Shown in pieces: positions 25,220 through 32,340 of a stretch of 32,340 bases of DNA (within the stretch, counting starts at the first letter, position 1; each line of letters opens with the position of its first letter). Both the position numbers and the translations under genes were made by a program. The notes under the pieces were generated by a model. That model had not been told where the DNA came from, searched no databases, and worked only from the letters and a program-made list of their open reading frames with translations. The stretch lies in assembly GCA_028278105.1 (NCBI GenBank), contig JANQEX010000070.1:1-32340 (forward strand). Direction: 5' to 3'. The DNA is from Alphaproteobacteria bacterium. GTDB lineage: Bacteria > Pseudomonadota > Alphaproteobacteria > UBA9219 > RGZA01.

Positions 25220-26056
25220 GTGAACACTCAAAAGCATATCGCACTTGGCCCGCTCAAAATCGGCAACGACCTGCCGCTGACGCTTATCGCGGGTCCGTGC
25301 CAGCTTGAAAGCCGCGAGCATGCGTTTTTCATGGCCGGAAAGCTGAAGGACATTTGCGGCAGGCTCGGCATCGGCCTGATCTACAAAACCAGCTTCGACA
25401 AGGCCAACCGCACCAGCATCAGGACGAAGCGCGGCATGGGGCTGGAAACCGCGCTTCCCATATTCGCCGGTCTGCGCAGGGAGCTTGGCGTGCCGGTGCT
25501 GACCGACGTGCATGAGCGGGAGCATTGCGCCGCCGTGGCCGAAGCGGTGGATATTCTGCAAATTCCGGCCTTTCTTTGCCGCCAGACGGACCTGCTGGTT
25601 GCCGCGGCCCAAACCGGCAAGATCATCAATGTGAAAAAAGGCCAGTTCCTCGCGCCCTGGGACATGAAGAACGTGGCCGAAAAAATCGCCTCGGCGGGCA
25701 ACGAAAACATCCTTCTGACCGAGCGCGGCGCGAGTTTCGGCTATAACACGCTTGTGTCCGACATGCGCGCGCTGCCCATCATGGCCGGAACCGGCTATCC
25801 CGTGGTGTTCGACGCCACCCATTCGGTGCAGCAGCCGGGCGGGCAGGGCGCGTCTTCGGGCGGCGAGCGGCGCTTTGTGGCCACCCTTGCCCGCGCGGCG
25901 GTGGCGGTGGGCGTCGCGGCCGTGTTCATGGAAACGCATCAGGACCCCGATAATGCGCCATCCGACGGCCCCAACATGGTGAAACTGGACGACATGCCCG
26001 CGCTGCTGGAAACGCTGATGGCGTTTGATGCGCTGGCAAAATCCCGCCGCGGATAA
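25220..26056 (+). CDS. kdsA: 3-deoxy-D-manno-octulosonate 8-phosphate synthase, metal-dependent type
   Basis: KdsA condenses phosphoenolpyruvate with arabinose 5-phosphate to make Kdo 8-phosphate for the LPS inner core. The 278-residue product has [53 protein letters not shown] and [12 protein letters not shown]. The cysteine in AGPC, the histidine of DATHSVQ, the glutamate of FMETH and the aspartate of SDGPN are the metal ligands of the class II enzymes, whereas class I enzymes have asparagine at the cysteine position. The GTG at 25220 has AAGGA upstream. It begins 132 bases after prfB and is followed 4 bases later by a methyltransferase gene. Confidence 0.96.
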   Translation: MNTQKHIALGPLKIGNDLPLTLIAGPCQLESREHAFFMAGKLKDICGRLGIGLIYKTSFDKANRTSIRTKRGMGLETALPIFAGLRRELGVPVLTDVHEREHCAAVAEAVDILQIPAFLCRQTDLLVAAAQTGKIINVKKGQFLAPWDMKNVAEKIASAGNENILLTERGASFGYNTLVSDMRALPIMAGTGYPVVFDATHSVQQPGGQGASSGGERRFVATLARAAVAVGVAAVFMETHQDPDNAPSDGPNMVKLDDMPALLETLMAFDALAKSRRG

Positions 26057-26060
26057 GACA

Positions 26061-26813
26061 ATGGCCAGGAGCGCTCCCCAAGCCGAGTATGACCCCATCG
26101 CGGAGCGCTATGCCGCGGCAAACGCCGGACGGCCGCTTTTCGGGGAAGGCATCTACCCCTTTTTTCTTTCGGCTCTTGGCGATCTGACCGGGCAGGCCGT
26201 GCTTGATCTTGGCTGCGGCGATGGAGAGATAACCGAAAAAATTCTGGAATACGGCGCGCGTTCCGTACGCGGCATTGACGCGGCGCCGGAAATGATACGC
26301 ATCGCGCGGCGGCGCGAATACGGCGCTTCGGGCCGCATCGAATATGAGGTCGGAAAAGTTGGAGAGTTGAAGGAACCGGGCCGGCATGACCTCGTCACCG
26401 GAGCTTTTTTGCTTCATTACGCCGCCACGAAAGACGAGCTGTGCCGCATGTGCGGGGATATTGCCGCCCGGTTGAACCCGCAGGGCCGCTTCGTGGGCAT
26501 CATCAACAATCCCGGTCATCCTCTTAATCCCGATCCCCGATACGGCAATACCATCCGCGCCGTACGGGAGTTTCCCTTGGAGGGGGATACGCTTTTTGTC
26601 GAAGGCAGGGGCGGGAACAATGAAGTGTTCCAATTCGTCAACTATTACTGGAAAAAGGAAACCTATGAATGGGCGCTTCTTGAAAACGGACTGACTTGCC
26701 GGTGGAAATCCATCATTCCACCACGCGCGGCGTTTGAAAAAACAGGAGAAGCTTTCTGGCGGCCCTTTCTGGAAAGGCCTTTTTTCATCATGATGGAATG
26801 CAAGCCCTGCTGA
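26061..26813 (+). CDS. Class I SAM-dependent methyltransferase
   Basis: The 250-residue protein has motif I VLDLGCGDGEIT near residue 47, motif II-like VRGIDAAPEMI, and the acidic and hydrophobic strands that follow (HDLVTGAFLLHYA, NPQGRFVGIINNPG), typical of the methyltransferase-11/25 type fold. The substrate is not evident; members act on quinones, small metabolites or lipids. The ATG at 26061 starts just after kdsA and avoids overlapping it. Its TGA directly abuts the stop of the convergent PIN toxin gene. Confidence 0.85.
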   Translation: MARSAPQAEYDPIAERYAAANAGRPLFGEGIYPFFLSALGDLTGQAVLDLGCGDGEITEKILEYGARSVRGIDAAPEMIRIARRREYGASGRIEYEVGKVGELKEPGRHDLVTGAFLLHYAATKDELCRMCGDIAARLNPQGRFVGIINNPGHPLNPDPRYGNTIRAVREFPLEGDTLFVEGRGGNNEVFQFVNYYWKKETYEWALLENGLTCRWKSIIPPRAAFEKTGEAFWRPFLERPFFIMMECKPC

Positions 26814-27233
26814 TCAGGACGGCAGAACCCTGATCCCCAGTTTCTTCGCGGCCTTGCGAAGGGCGGCGTCGCGGGTGGCCAGCGGCAGCCCCTCGCGCGC
26901 GGCAAGCTCCAGATAGGCGGCGTCGTAAACCGTCAGACCGTGCCTTTCAGCCAGAAGAAAAATATCCTCATAAACATCTTCAGGCGGCAATTTATCAGTT
27001 TCGACAGGCAGTTTGCTGATCGCCCTGAGCTTGAGGGGAATCTTTGCCGGCAATACGCGTTTGCGCCGCGCCGCGTTCAACAGCATGTTGGCCATTTCCA
27101 GAAACCATATGGCAGGCACAAGCGCGCCGTAATGGCTGGCCTGATCGAGCAAGGCATCTGTTTCAGCCGAAACCTCGTCTTCCAGAAGCCAAGCGGCGGC
27201 GACGGAGCAGTCGGCGACGAGGGTGCCTACCAT
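26814..27233 (-). CDS. PIN-domain ribonuclease toxin (VapC family)
   Basis: The 139-residue product is a PIN-domain nuclease of the VapC group, which cut specific RNAs. Conserved acidic residues appear in VADCSVAAAW near residue 8, the glutamate of AIWFLEMANML near 46, the aspartate of VYDAAYLELA, and the TRD of LATRDAALRKAA. All four acidic positions are present, so it should be active. Its start overlaps the antitoxin by 7 bases. Its stop abuts the convergent methyltransferase stop. Confidence 0.9.
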   Translation of the reverse strand: MVGTLVADCSVAAAWLLEDEVSAETDALLDQASHYGALVPAIWFLEMANMLLNAARRKRVLPAKIPLKLRAISKLPVETDKLPPEDVYEDIFLLAERHGLTVYDAAYLELAAREGLPLATRDAALRKAAKKLGIRVLPS

Positions 27234-27475
27234 TTGCGGCCTTCATCCCGCAGCGCCTTCCATGAAAGCCCGCGCAACCGCGAACCTTTTCGCAGCTTCT
27301 TGATCTCCGCCACGGCCTTGCTGGCCGAAAGACGGCGCCTGGCCTTGAGGGGCGAGAGCCGGGCCACGGGCTTGCCGCGCCGGGTGATGATGATTTCCCG
27401 CCCGCGCGCCACCTGATTCAGCAGTTCGGAAAGACGGGTCTTGGCCTCGAAGGCGCCAATGGTTTGTCCGGCCAT
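27227..27475 (-). CDS. Phd/YefM-type antitoxin (VapB role)
   Basis: The 82-residue product has the Phd/YefM fold: MAGQTIGAFEAKTRLSELL then NQVARGREIIITRRGKPVAR, followed by a basic tail (KARRRLSASKAVAEIKKLRKG) that would bind the toxin. I take the ATG at 27475, which has GGAG 6 bases upstream; ATGs at 27478 and 27487 are alternatives. Upstream is a promoter and palindrome, as expected for autoregulation by the complex. The stop overlaps the toxin start by 7 bases. Confidence 0.88.
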   Translation of the reverse strand: MAGQTIGAFEAKTRLSELLNQVARGREIIITRRGKPVARLSPLKARRRLSASKAVAEIKKLRKGSRLRGLSWKALRDEGRKW

Positions 27476-27492
27476 CATGTGCTCCATATAAA

Positions 27493-27535
27493 CTGGTTTA
27501 CAAACTAGTCTATCACAGGCATGGCCGGTTTTCAA
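27493..27535 (-). promoter_or_regulatory. Promoter and probable operator of the VapBC-type module
   Basis: On the minus strand TTGAAA (27535-27530) and TAGACT (27512-27507) are 17 bases apart. Overlapping the end of the -10 is an imperfect palindrome CTAGTTTGTAAACCAG (27508-27493), one mismatch from symmetric and placed where an antitoxin repressor would block RNA polymerase. Confidence 0.55.
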
Positions 27536-27571
27536 CCACCTGAATCGCGCGGATAAGGCTATAGCAAAATC

Positions 27572-27774
27572 AAATAATACAAAAATCTTATAAAATGACT
27601 CATCGAAAGCACAGACCGTCACCCCTGCACCCGCTTTCGCGGGGACAGGCTCCGGCGGGGGGCCACGCTTATATTCTTTTAATTTGTATGGATTTCAAGC
27701 GTGGATGCCCGCCTTCGCGGGCATGACAAATCTCCTATGGGATGGATCAGTTTATAAGACCGTTGGTATAATTT
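27572..27774. mobile_element. MITE-like element with terminal inverted repeats
   Basis: The two ends are inverted matches over about 32 bases: left AAATAATAC...CTTATAAAATGACTCAT, right (complement) AAATTATACCAACGGTC then TTATAAACTGATCCAT. Inside is a large palindrome in which CCACGCTT and AAGCGTGG enclose an AT-rich centre, flanked by Gly/Cys-type GC arms (CCGCTTTCGCGGGG and CCCGCCTTCGCGGGCATGAC). It has no gene, so it would need a transposase in trans. It lies between the antitoxin promoter and a GC-rich repeat. Confidence 0.7.
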
Positions 27775-27804
27775 CCGTGTGAAAATTTCCCATATGCATA
27801 TTCC

Positions 27805-27913
27805 CGTCCCCGCCTCCCTGCTATGTCTTCGGCTCCGCAGGGCAAGCTTCGGCGGACGAGCTTTCTCCAAGGACCCGCCGGAGCCTTGGCGCAGGCGGGC
27901 AAGGGGAGGGGAG
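27805..27913. repeat. GC-rich dispersed repeat copy
   Basis: Contains CAAGCTTCGGCGGACGAGC, TCTCCAAGGACCCGCCGGAG and GGCGGGCAAGGGGAGGGG, matching the copy at 5040-5118 in the same orientation, and lies downstream of the COQ10-like gene. Confidence 0.8.
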
Positions 27914-27940
27914 ATTGGTTATCCTTAAATAGTCAACATT

Positions 27941-28393
27941 TTATGATGCGCCATAAATGGCCTGCGCCCGTTTTTCAAACGCGGCGATCATGTTCCGCGC
28001 CGCTTCGTCGAACATCAGGCCGATGGCGGCGTTGAGAAGGCCGGAGCGGAAGCGGAAATCGACCGCGAATTCCACCGCGCATTGCTTGCCGCCCTTTCCG
28101 GCCGGGGCAAACGCCCAGAAGTTGCTCAAATGCTCGAACGGACCGCTTTTATAGATGCTGGTGATGCGCGCGTGCGGCTCAAGAATGACGTCGGTATTGA
28201 AGCTTTCGCGGAAGATTTTATAGCCGATGGTCAGGTCGGAATTAAACATGTTGCCCTTGCGCCAGTTGATGCGGCTGCCGGCGCACCAGGGCAGGAATTC
28301 GTGGTAGCGGTCCACCGCCGCCACGATGTCGTAAAGCTGCTTCGGTGTATAGGGAAGAATGCGTTGCTCGTGATATTTGGGCACATCAATCAT
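27941..28393 (-). CDS. COQ10/RatA-family ubiquinone-binding START-like protein
   Basis: The 150-residue product belongs to the COQ10/RatA family of START-like lipid-binding proteins, which in alphaproteobacteria and mitochondria help ubiquinone function in respiration; some members are annotated as RatA toxins. Characteristic parts are YTPKQLYDIVAAVDRYHEFLP, WCAGSRI, SDLTIGYKIF, ESFNTDV and the C-terminal helix FDEAARNMIAAFEKRA. I choose the ATG at 28393; one at 28411 would add residues encoded by a palindromic repeat. No ribosome binding site is visible because the repeat runs right to the start. lipA lies upstream on the same strand, a common alphaproteobacterial arrangement. Confidence 0.88.
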   Translation of the reverse strand: MIDVPKYHEQRILPYTPKQLYDIVAAVDRYHEFLPWCAGSRINWRKGNMFNSDLTIGYKIFRESFNTDVILEPHARITSIYKSGPFEHLSNFWAFAPAGKGGKQCAVEFAVDFRFRSGLLNAAIGLMFDEAARNMIAAFEKRAQAIYGAS

Positions 28394-28458
28394 GCCCGCG
28401 CAGGCGGGCATCCCATGACTATATTAAACAGAACGGGATTCCCGCCTTCGCGGGGATG
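28392..28458. repeat. Palindromic repeat touching the COQ10-like gene's start codon
   Basis: ATGCCCGCGCAGGCGGGCAT is followed by CCCATGACTA, then GGGATTCCCGCC and TTCGCGGGGATGAG. It fills the gap between lipA and the COQ10-like gene, and its edge includes that gene's start codon. Confidence 0.75.
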
Positions 28459-28469
28459 AGAGAGGTTTG

Positions 28470-29420
28470 TCACCGCGAGTTGCCCTCCTGCTGTTTCAGC
28501 CGCGCGTCCTTCAATTTCATGAAATCATCGCCCGCATGGTAGGAAGAACGGGTGAGGGCCGATGACGCCACCAGCAAAAACCCCTTGCCGCGCGCGAGCG
28601 ACGCATAGCCCTCGAATTCGTCCGGCGTGACGAAGCGGTCGACGGCGGCATGCTTGGGCGTGGGCTGAAGATATTGGCCGATGGTGAGGAAATCCACATC
28701 GGCGGCGCGCAGGTCGTCCATCACCTGGCCGATTTCCTCCTTCGTCTCGCCCAGTCCCACCATCAGCCCCGATTTGGTGAACAGGGCAGGGTCCACCTCT
28801 TTCACCCGCTTCAGCAGGGCCAGCGAGGTGAAATAGCGCGCTCCCGGACGTATGGAGGGATAAAGCCGGGGCACGGTTTCAAGATTGTGGTTGAAGACAT
28901 CGGGCCGGGCGCGGGCCACGTGCTCGATGGCGCCGGGCTTTTTCATGAAATCAGGGGTCAGGATTTCCACCGTCGTGCCGGGCGAAAGCGCGCGCACGGC
29001 CTCTATGGTTTGCGCAAAGTGACCGGCCCCGCCGTCGGGAAGGTCATCGCGGTCAACCGAGGTGATGACCACATGCGAAAGGCGGAGTTGCCTTACGGCC
29101 TCGGCGACCTTGCGCGGCTCCGCGGCATCCAGTCCGTTCGGACGGCCGGTGGCCACGTTGCAGAAGGCGCAGGCGCGTGTGCAGACCGCGCCCATGATCA
29201 TGAAAGTGGCGTGCTTCTTTTTCCAGCATTCGCCGATATTGGGACAGCCCGCTTCCTCGCACACCGTGTGCAGCTTTAACCCGCGCATCAGCCGGTGCGT
29301 TTCATGATATTCGGGCGAGGTGGGCGCGGGCACCCTTATCCAGTCCGGCTTGCGCGGAATGGGGTTGTCGGGCTTGTGAGCCTTTTCGGGATGCCGGAGG
29401 CGGGGCGCCTGATCGTCCAT
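28470..29420 (-). CDS. lipA: Lipoyl synthase
   Basis: LipA is a radical SAM enzyme that inserts two sulfurs into octanoyl groups on lipoate-dependent enzymes such as pyruvate dehydrogenase. The 316-residue product shows both cluster motifs: [12 protein letters not shown] for the auxiliary iron-sulfur cluster and CTRACAFC (CX3CX2C) for the radical SAM cluster, with the conserved RSSYHAGD serine ligand near the C-terminus. The length matches the family. It begins 53 bases from a MITE-like element and is followed by the COQ10-like gene. Confidence 0.97.
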   Translation of the reverse strand: MDDQAPRLRHPEKAHKPDNPIPRKPDWIRVPAPTSPEYHETHRLMRGLKLHTVCEEAGCPNIGECWKKKHATFMIMGAVCTRACAFCNVATGRPNGLDAAEPRKVAEAVRQLRLSHVVITSVDRDDLPDGGAGHFAQTIEAVRALSPGTTVEILTPDFMKKPGAIEHVARARPDVFNHNLETVPRLYPSIRPGARYFTSLALLKRVKEVDPALFTKSGLMVGLGETKEEIGQVMDDLRAADVDFLTIGQYLQPTPKHAAVDRFVTPDEFEGYASLARGKGFLLVASSALTRSSYHAGDDFMKLKDARLKQQEGNSR

Positions 29421-29473
29421 GGATTAAAAATACACGGGTTCGCGCCCGCGTTCAAATGCGGGAAGCGCCTGTT

Positions 29474-29652
29474 TATACCTACGGTCTTATGAAATGACTC
29501 ATCCCAAAAGCACGGACCGTCACCCCCGCGAAGGCGGGGGTCCACGCTTATAATCTTTTGATTTGTTTGAATATCAAGCGTGGATGCCCGCCTCCGCGGG
29601 CATGACAGGTTACCTTAGTTGACATGTGTCAGTTCATAAGTTTGTTAGTATT
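29474..29652. mobile_element. MITE-like element with terminal inverted repeats, second copy
   Basis: Left end TATACCTACGG then CTTATGAAATGACTCAT; the right end reads, as complement, AATACTAACAAACTTATG then AACTGACACAT. Both ends enclose a palindromic body with CCACGCTT...AAGCGTGG as in the element at 27572-27774. There is no reading frame worth calling. Confidence 0.7.
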
Positions 29653-30347
29653 ACATGGCATTTATGCTGCAACTGCTCAATGGCGCGGACATCAGGCCCA
29701 CGCATAAAAGGGATTTCGTTATCCTGTCCTGGGGGGCCGGATTCAATAAGGCCCGCCCTTGCGAGGCCCGAAAAACCAACTTGCCCGCCGTGGCTCTGGT
29801 GGAGGCGGAAGGGAGGGGGGAGGTGATTTTTATTCCCCTCCCTTTGGGAGGGGTTAGGGGAGGGTGCATGCGCATGTTTCATGGGCCATGCTTCTTCTTA
29901 TGGAAAGGTCTTCCCTCCCCCTTGTCCCTCTCCGCCTTCGCTCTGCGGGCTTCGGCGGACAAACTTCCTTATAAGGACCCGCCGTAGCTTTGGCGAAGGT
30001 GGGCCAGAGGGAGGGGAGATGTGACTTTCACTCCCCTCCCGCTTGTCCGCTTCCGCAAAGCTTCGGCGCGGCGGGTGCGTCAAGATTTCGGTGCAGCCGG
30101 GCGTAAGGGTGACAACTGGTACAGGCCGGGGGTTATTTCATAAGACTGTTGGTATAAGTCTTCATCAGGATCGCCAAGGTTATGCTGGCGTTCTCGTGCC
30201 TTGAGATGGATCGCCGCGCGCCGTTTCACGGCGCTCGCGATGACGGTTATCCTTTTGGCAGGATGTATTTTAATGGGGTGCAAACCCTTGGGCACAAGCG
30301 CAAAACAGACATTTTATGGTTAACCGATTATGAAAGTTTTGTTGGTG
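29653..30347. repeat. Gene-free repeat-rich region
   Basis: No convincing gene. Repeats are a CCCTCCCTTTGGGAGGG copy at 29834-29864, a GC-rich dispersed repeat at about 29905-30018 (CTTCGGCGGACAAAC, AAGGACCCGCCGTAGC), a shorter copy at about 30036-30105, and an isolated end of the MITE-like family at about 30109-30155 (TTTCATAAGACTGTTGG). Frames crossing them code for repeat-like peptides. The stretch 30156-30347 is more AT-rich and I see nothing in it. Confidence 0.65.
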
Positions 30348-30377
30348 TTGAAAAACTTGCGAACGAAAATTTATAGT
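30348..30377 (+). promoter_or_regulatory. Candidate promoter for the 431-residue secreted protein
   Basis: TTGAAA at 30348-30353 and TATAGT at 30372-30377 are 18 bases apart; transcription would start near 30385, giving a leader of about 45 bases. Confidence 0.5.
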
Positions 30378-30431
30378 CCGCGAACCATTTTCAGGACCGT
30401 TTTTATTAAACCGTATTTAAGGGGATGAATA

Positions 30432-31727
30432 ATGAGCAAGCTGGAGAGAAAGGGATTTAACGGCACGCCGCGCAGGGCTTTTGGTTTTGCGGCGGCCTTT
30501 GCTGTCGCTACTGCAGCCATATGCAGCGCCAGTAATTATATTGGCAGCAGTCAGGCCCAGACGAAACCTGTCAACAATGTCGCTCCCGCCGCCGCCACTG
30601 CGCCCGCAAAAACCGCCGTGCCCTTACCGGTAGCTGCTCCGAATAAGGCCACAATCAGGGTTGCTGCTGTTGGCAAAAGACGTGCTGTTGCCGCGCGTCC
30701 TCCTGCGAGAGAACCTGCAACGGACACTGCGACTGTTCTCGCTGCCAGAGCCGCTACTCCACCGCCCGTAGTAAAAGTCGCCGCGAGGCATAAAAAAGTT
30801 GTTCCTCTGCCGCGCAAGGCTCCGAGACAGTACAGTTACCCATACAGCAATGAATATCTTAGCGGAAATATCCAAGGCTCGGTGGAATTTCTGGCCATGA
30901 TGGACATCATGTATGGTGTAAAAAAACCGTTCGGTACCATTATGCGGGCACCGATTGTTGGTGGGCATATCGTTTTCCATAGGGATGACCAACAATTTTA
31001 CTTTCCGCCCGGTGCGCATATTCCTCAGTACAATGGCAAGTATGTTGAACAGTTTGATGATAGCCGCGTAATTGCCATTCAGGGGTGTCGCATTCCATAC
31101 GAGCATCATCCTCTTGCGAAAGGCGCCAGGATGATGGGAATAGCAATTCCCTATGTTGGCACAGGTGCCAGCGTGGCCGAATGGCTTGGCGATTGCAAAA
31201 TCGCAACTTTTGAGCATGTAACCCGGCCGGCAAGAATCATTATCAGCGCCGCTTTTGGATACGTTGCCAGCAAGATTATTCGTTATTACCGAGACAACAA
31301 TATTCGCCCTTATGTTTATAAGAAGGAAGGCCCAAAACTTTTCGCCAAATACAGAACCATGTATGGCCGCCGTTGGGCCCTGTGGTTTGCCCGCCGCGAT
31401 GCGATCATCAAGGCGAACCGGGCAGGCAGGCTGTTCGAGTTCGTTGCGAAAAAGGCGGCGTCTGCTGTTACACGTCCTGCTGCGAAGGCGGCTGTGAAGG
31501 TGATTTATGGCAAGAATGGCAGGCGGCTTCGCAGGCAAGGCAAGCATAGGCGTTACCGCGGCAGGCCACCCGTGCAAATGCAGCAACAGCGCGGACCAGA
31601 CCGCCACAGACGCAGTTCTACGAATCCTCGCAGAGAGCAGCTTCTCAACTCTACACGTCTCCCCGACAGGTCTTCCGTCAAACCTGCACGCGGGGCGCTT
31701 CGGGGGGCTACCGGATTTGGCTTCTAG
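30432..31727 (+). CDS. Exported protein of unknown function, Ala/Pro-rich then basic
   Basis: I do not recognise this 431-residue protein. Residues about 15-43 look like a signal peptide or anchor (AFGFAAAFAVATAAICSA, possible cleavage after SQAQ). A low-complexity Ala/Pro/Val region follows to about residue 130. A denser domain (about 130-340) has EYLSGNIQGSVEFLAMMDI, FHRDDQQFYFPPGAHIPQYN and two cysteines (IQGCRIPYE, WLGDCKIAT) that could pair in the periplasm. The end is strongly basic (RRLRRQGKHRRYRGRPP). AAGGGG precedes the ATG. It is noticeably less GC-rich than the housekeeping genes, has its own promoter and terminator, and is surrounded by repeats. It may bind nucleic acid or a polyanion, but that is a guess. 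Confidence 0.75.
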   Translation: MSKLERKGFNGTPRRAFGFAAAFAVATAAICSASNYIGSSQAQTKPVNNVAPAAATAPAKTAVPLPVAAPNKATIRVAAVGKRRAVAARPPAREPATDTATVLAARAATPPPVVKVAARHKKVVPLPRKAPRQYSYPYSNEYLSGNIQGSVEFLAMMDIMYGVKKPFGTIMRAPIVGGHIVFHRDDQQFYFPPGAHIPQYNGKYVEQFDDSRVIAIQGCRIPYEHHPLAKGARMMGIAIPYVGTGASVAEWLGDCKIATFEHVTRPARIIISAAFGYVASKIIRYYRDNNIRPYVYKKEGPKLFAKYRTMYGRRWALWFARRDAIIKANRAGRLFEFVAKKAASAVTRPAAKAAVKVIYGKNGRRLRRQGKHRRYRGRPPVQMQQQRGPDRHRRSSTNPRREQLLNSTRLPDRSSVKPARGALRGATGFGF

Positions 31728-31750
31728 TTTCAGCCCAAGACGATAAATTC

Positions 31751-31780
31751 AAAGCCCGGTCCTATGGACCGGGCTTTTTT
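31751..31780 (+). terminator. Rho-independent terminator
   Basis: AAAGCCCGGTCC and GGACCGGGCTTTTTT form a perfect GC-rich stem around a TAT loop and end in a T-run, 24 bases after the stop codon of the secreted-protein gene. Confidence 0.95.
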
Positions 31781-32340
31781 GTCGGGGGGGGGGTGATCTC
31801 TTGATGAACATTCCGGGCAAGGGTGCGCGGCAACCGCGACCCGGAATCCAGTTTGTTGTTGAAAATAATACCAACGAACTTATGAACTGACATACGCCAA
31901 TAAGGTAACTCGTCATGCCCGCGACGGCGGGCATCCACGCTTGAAATACAAAGATTATAAGCGTGGCCACCCCCCGGAGCCTGTCCCCACGAAAGCAGGG
32001 GGCCGCATTTTAAAACTTTTGTTTTGATAGTCTTTTAGCGTGGATGCCCGCCGGAGCCTTGGCGCAGGCGGGCAAGGGGAGGGGAAATTTATCCATCAAG
32101 GACCCCGCCGTAGCTTTGGCGAAGGCGGGTCGGAGGGAGGGGACAAGGTGACTTTTATTTCTTTCCCTCTGGCCGCCTCCGCAGGCTTCGGCGTGGCAAA
32201 TAGGAAAAACCTCGGCATAGCCTTAGGTTCAATGGACAATGACCAACACGAACATTCCCGCCCCCGCCTGCGCGGGGGCAGGCTCCAGCGGGAATCCCAT
32301 TTTATTCTTCGAACAGAAAACAAATGGAATTCCGGGTCGC
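31781..32340. repeat. Gene-free terminal repeat region
   Basis: No gene seen. In order: a CATTCCGGG palindrome fragment (31808-31852), a left end of the MITE-like family from about 31866 (ATACCAACGAACTTATG) with part of its palindromic body, GC-rich dispersed repeats (about 32044-32216), the 34-base element shared with 62-95 (32224-32257), and the start of another CATTCCGGG-type copy running off the window. Confidence 0.7.

Noticed and set aside
29655-29987. Plus-strand frame of 110 codons between lipA and the secreted-protein gene
   Set aside because: Most of it is translated repeat sequence (PLPLGGVRGG type), shared with other repeat copies.
30624-31607. Minus-strand frame opposite the 431-residue gene
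   Set aside because: No ribosome binding site or motif; the plus-strand gene has a promoter, ribosome binding site, signal peptide and terminator.

Overview
The window looks like chromosomal DNA of a GC-rich, Gram-negative alphaproteobacterium. Supporting signs are a free NDUFS4-type complex I subunit gene, lipA followed by a COQ10/RatA-type gene, aroQ-accB-accC in a row, an alphaproteobacterial-style RF2, Kdo synthesis (kdsA) for LPS, and many dispersed palindromic intergenic repeats. I cannot assign genus or order from sequence alone.

Layout. 1-343 is repeat mosaic. fbaB (class I aldolase, minus) diverges from gyrA (plus). gyrA is followed by a DUF559 endonuclease-like gene flanked by inverted repeats, then coaD, tRNA-Lys and an ABC exporter. 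A compound inverted repeat separates the exporter from a convergent pair (tyrosine-phosphatase-like gene and a secreted protein gene). A DUF192 gene, tRNA-Pro, the NDUFS4-like gene and tRNA-Arg follow. An AT-rich SIR2-domain gene lies right against tRNA-Arg. Then come putA (bifunctional proline catabolism), a small unknown gene, hisI, an unknown 374-residue gene, and the rpsF-rpsR-rplI ribosomal operon with a 107-residue partner at its end. A TacAT-type toxin-antitoxin pair, an unknown gene and cytochrome b561 precede aroQ, accB, accC, prfB (with a programmed +1 frameshift), kdsA and a methyltransferase. A VapBC-type pair, the COQ10-like gene and lipA lie on the minus strand. The last 3 kb is mostly repeats around one unknown secreted/basic protein with its own promoter and a strong terminator.

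How the genes fit together. Most are housekeeping: DNA topology (gyrA), CoA (coaD), translation (ribosomal proteins, prfB, three tRNAs), fatty-acid initiation (accB, accC), shikimate (aroQ), histidine (hisI), LPS (kdsA), lipoate (lipA), respiration (NDUFS4-like, cytochrome b561, COQ10-like) and carbon use (fbaB, putA). Accessory material sits in the gaps: two toxin-antitoxin pairs, a lone SIR2 gene, a DUF559 gene and at least four families of palindromic repeats.

The most unusual signals are (i) the DUF559 gene, whose start codon and last ~36 codons are made of a dispersed repeat and which is bracketed by near-identical inverted copies of it; (ii) a MITE-like family of about 180-200 bp with ~30-bp terminal inverted repeats; (iii) repeats pressed against gene ends or separating accB from accC; and (iv) the SIR2 islet beside tRNA-Arg. 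All functional calls are from reading the sequence; no database search was run.
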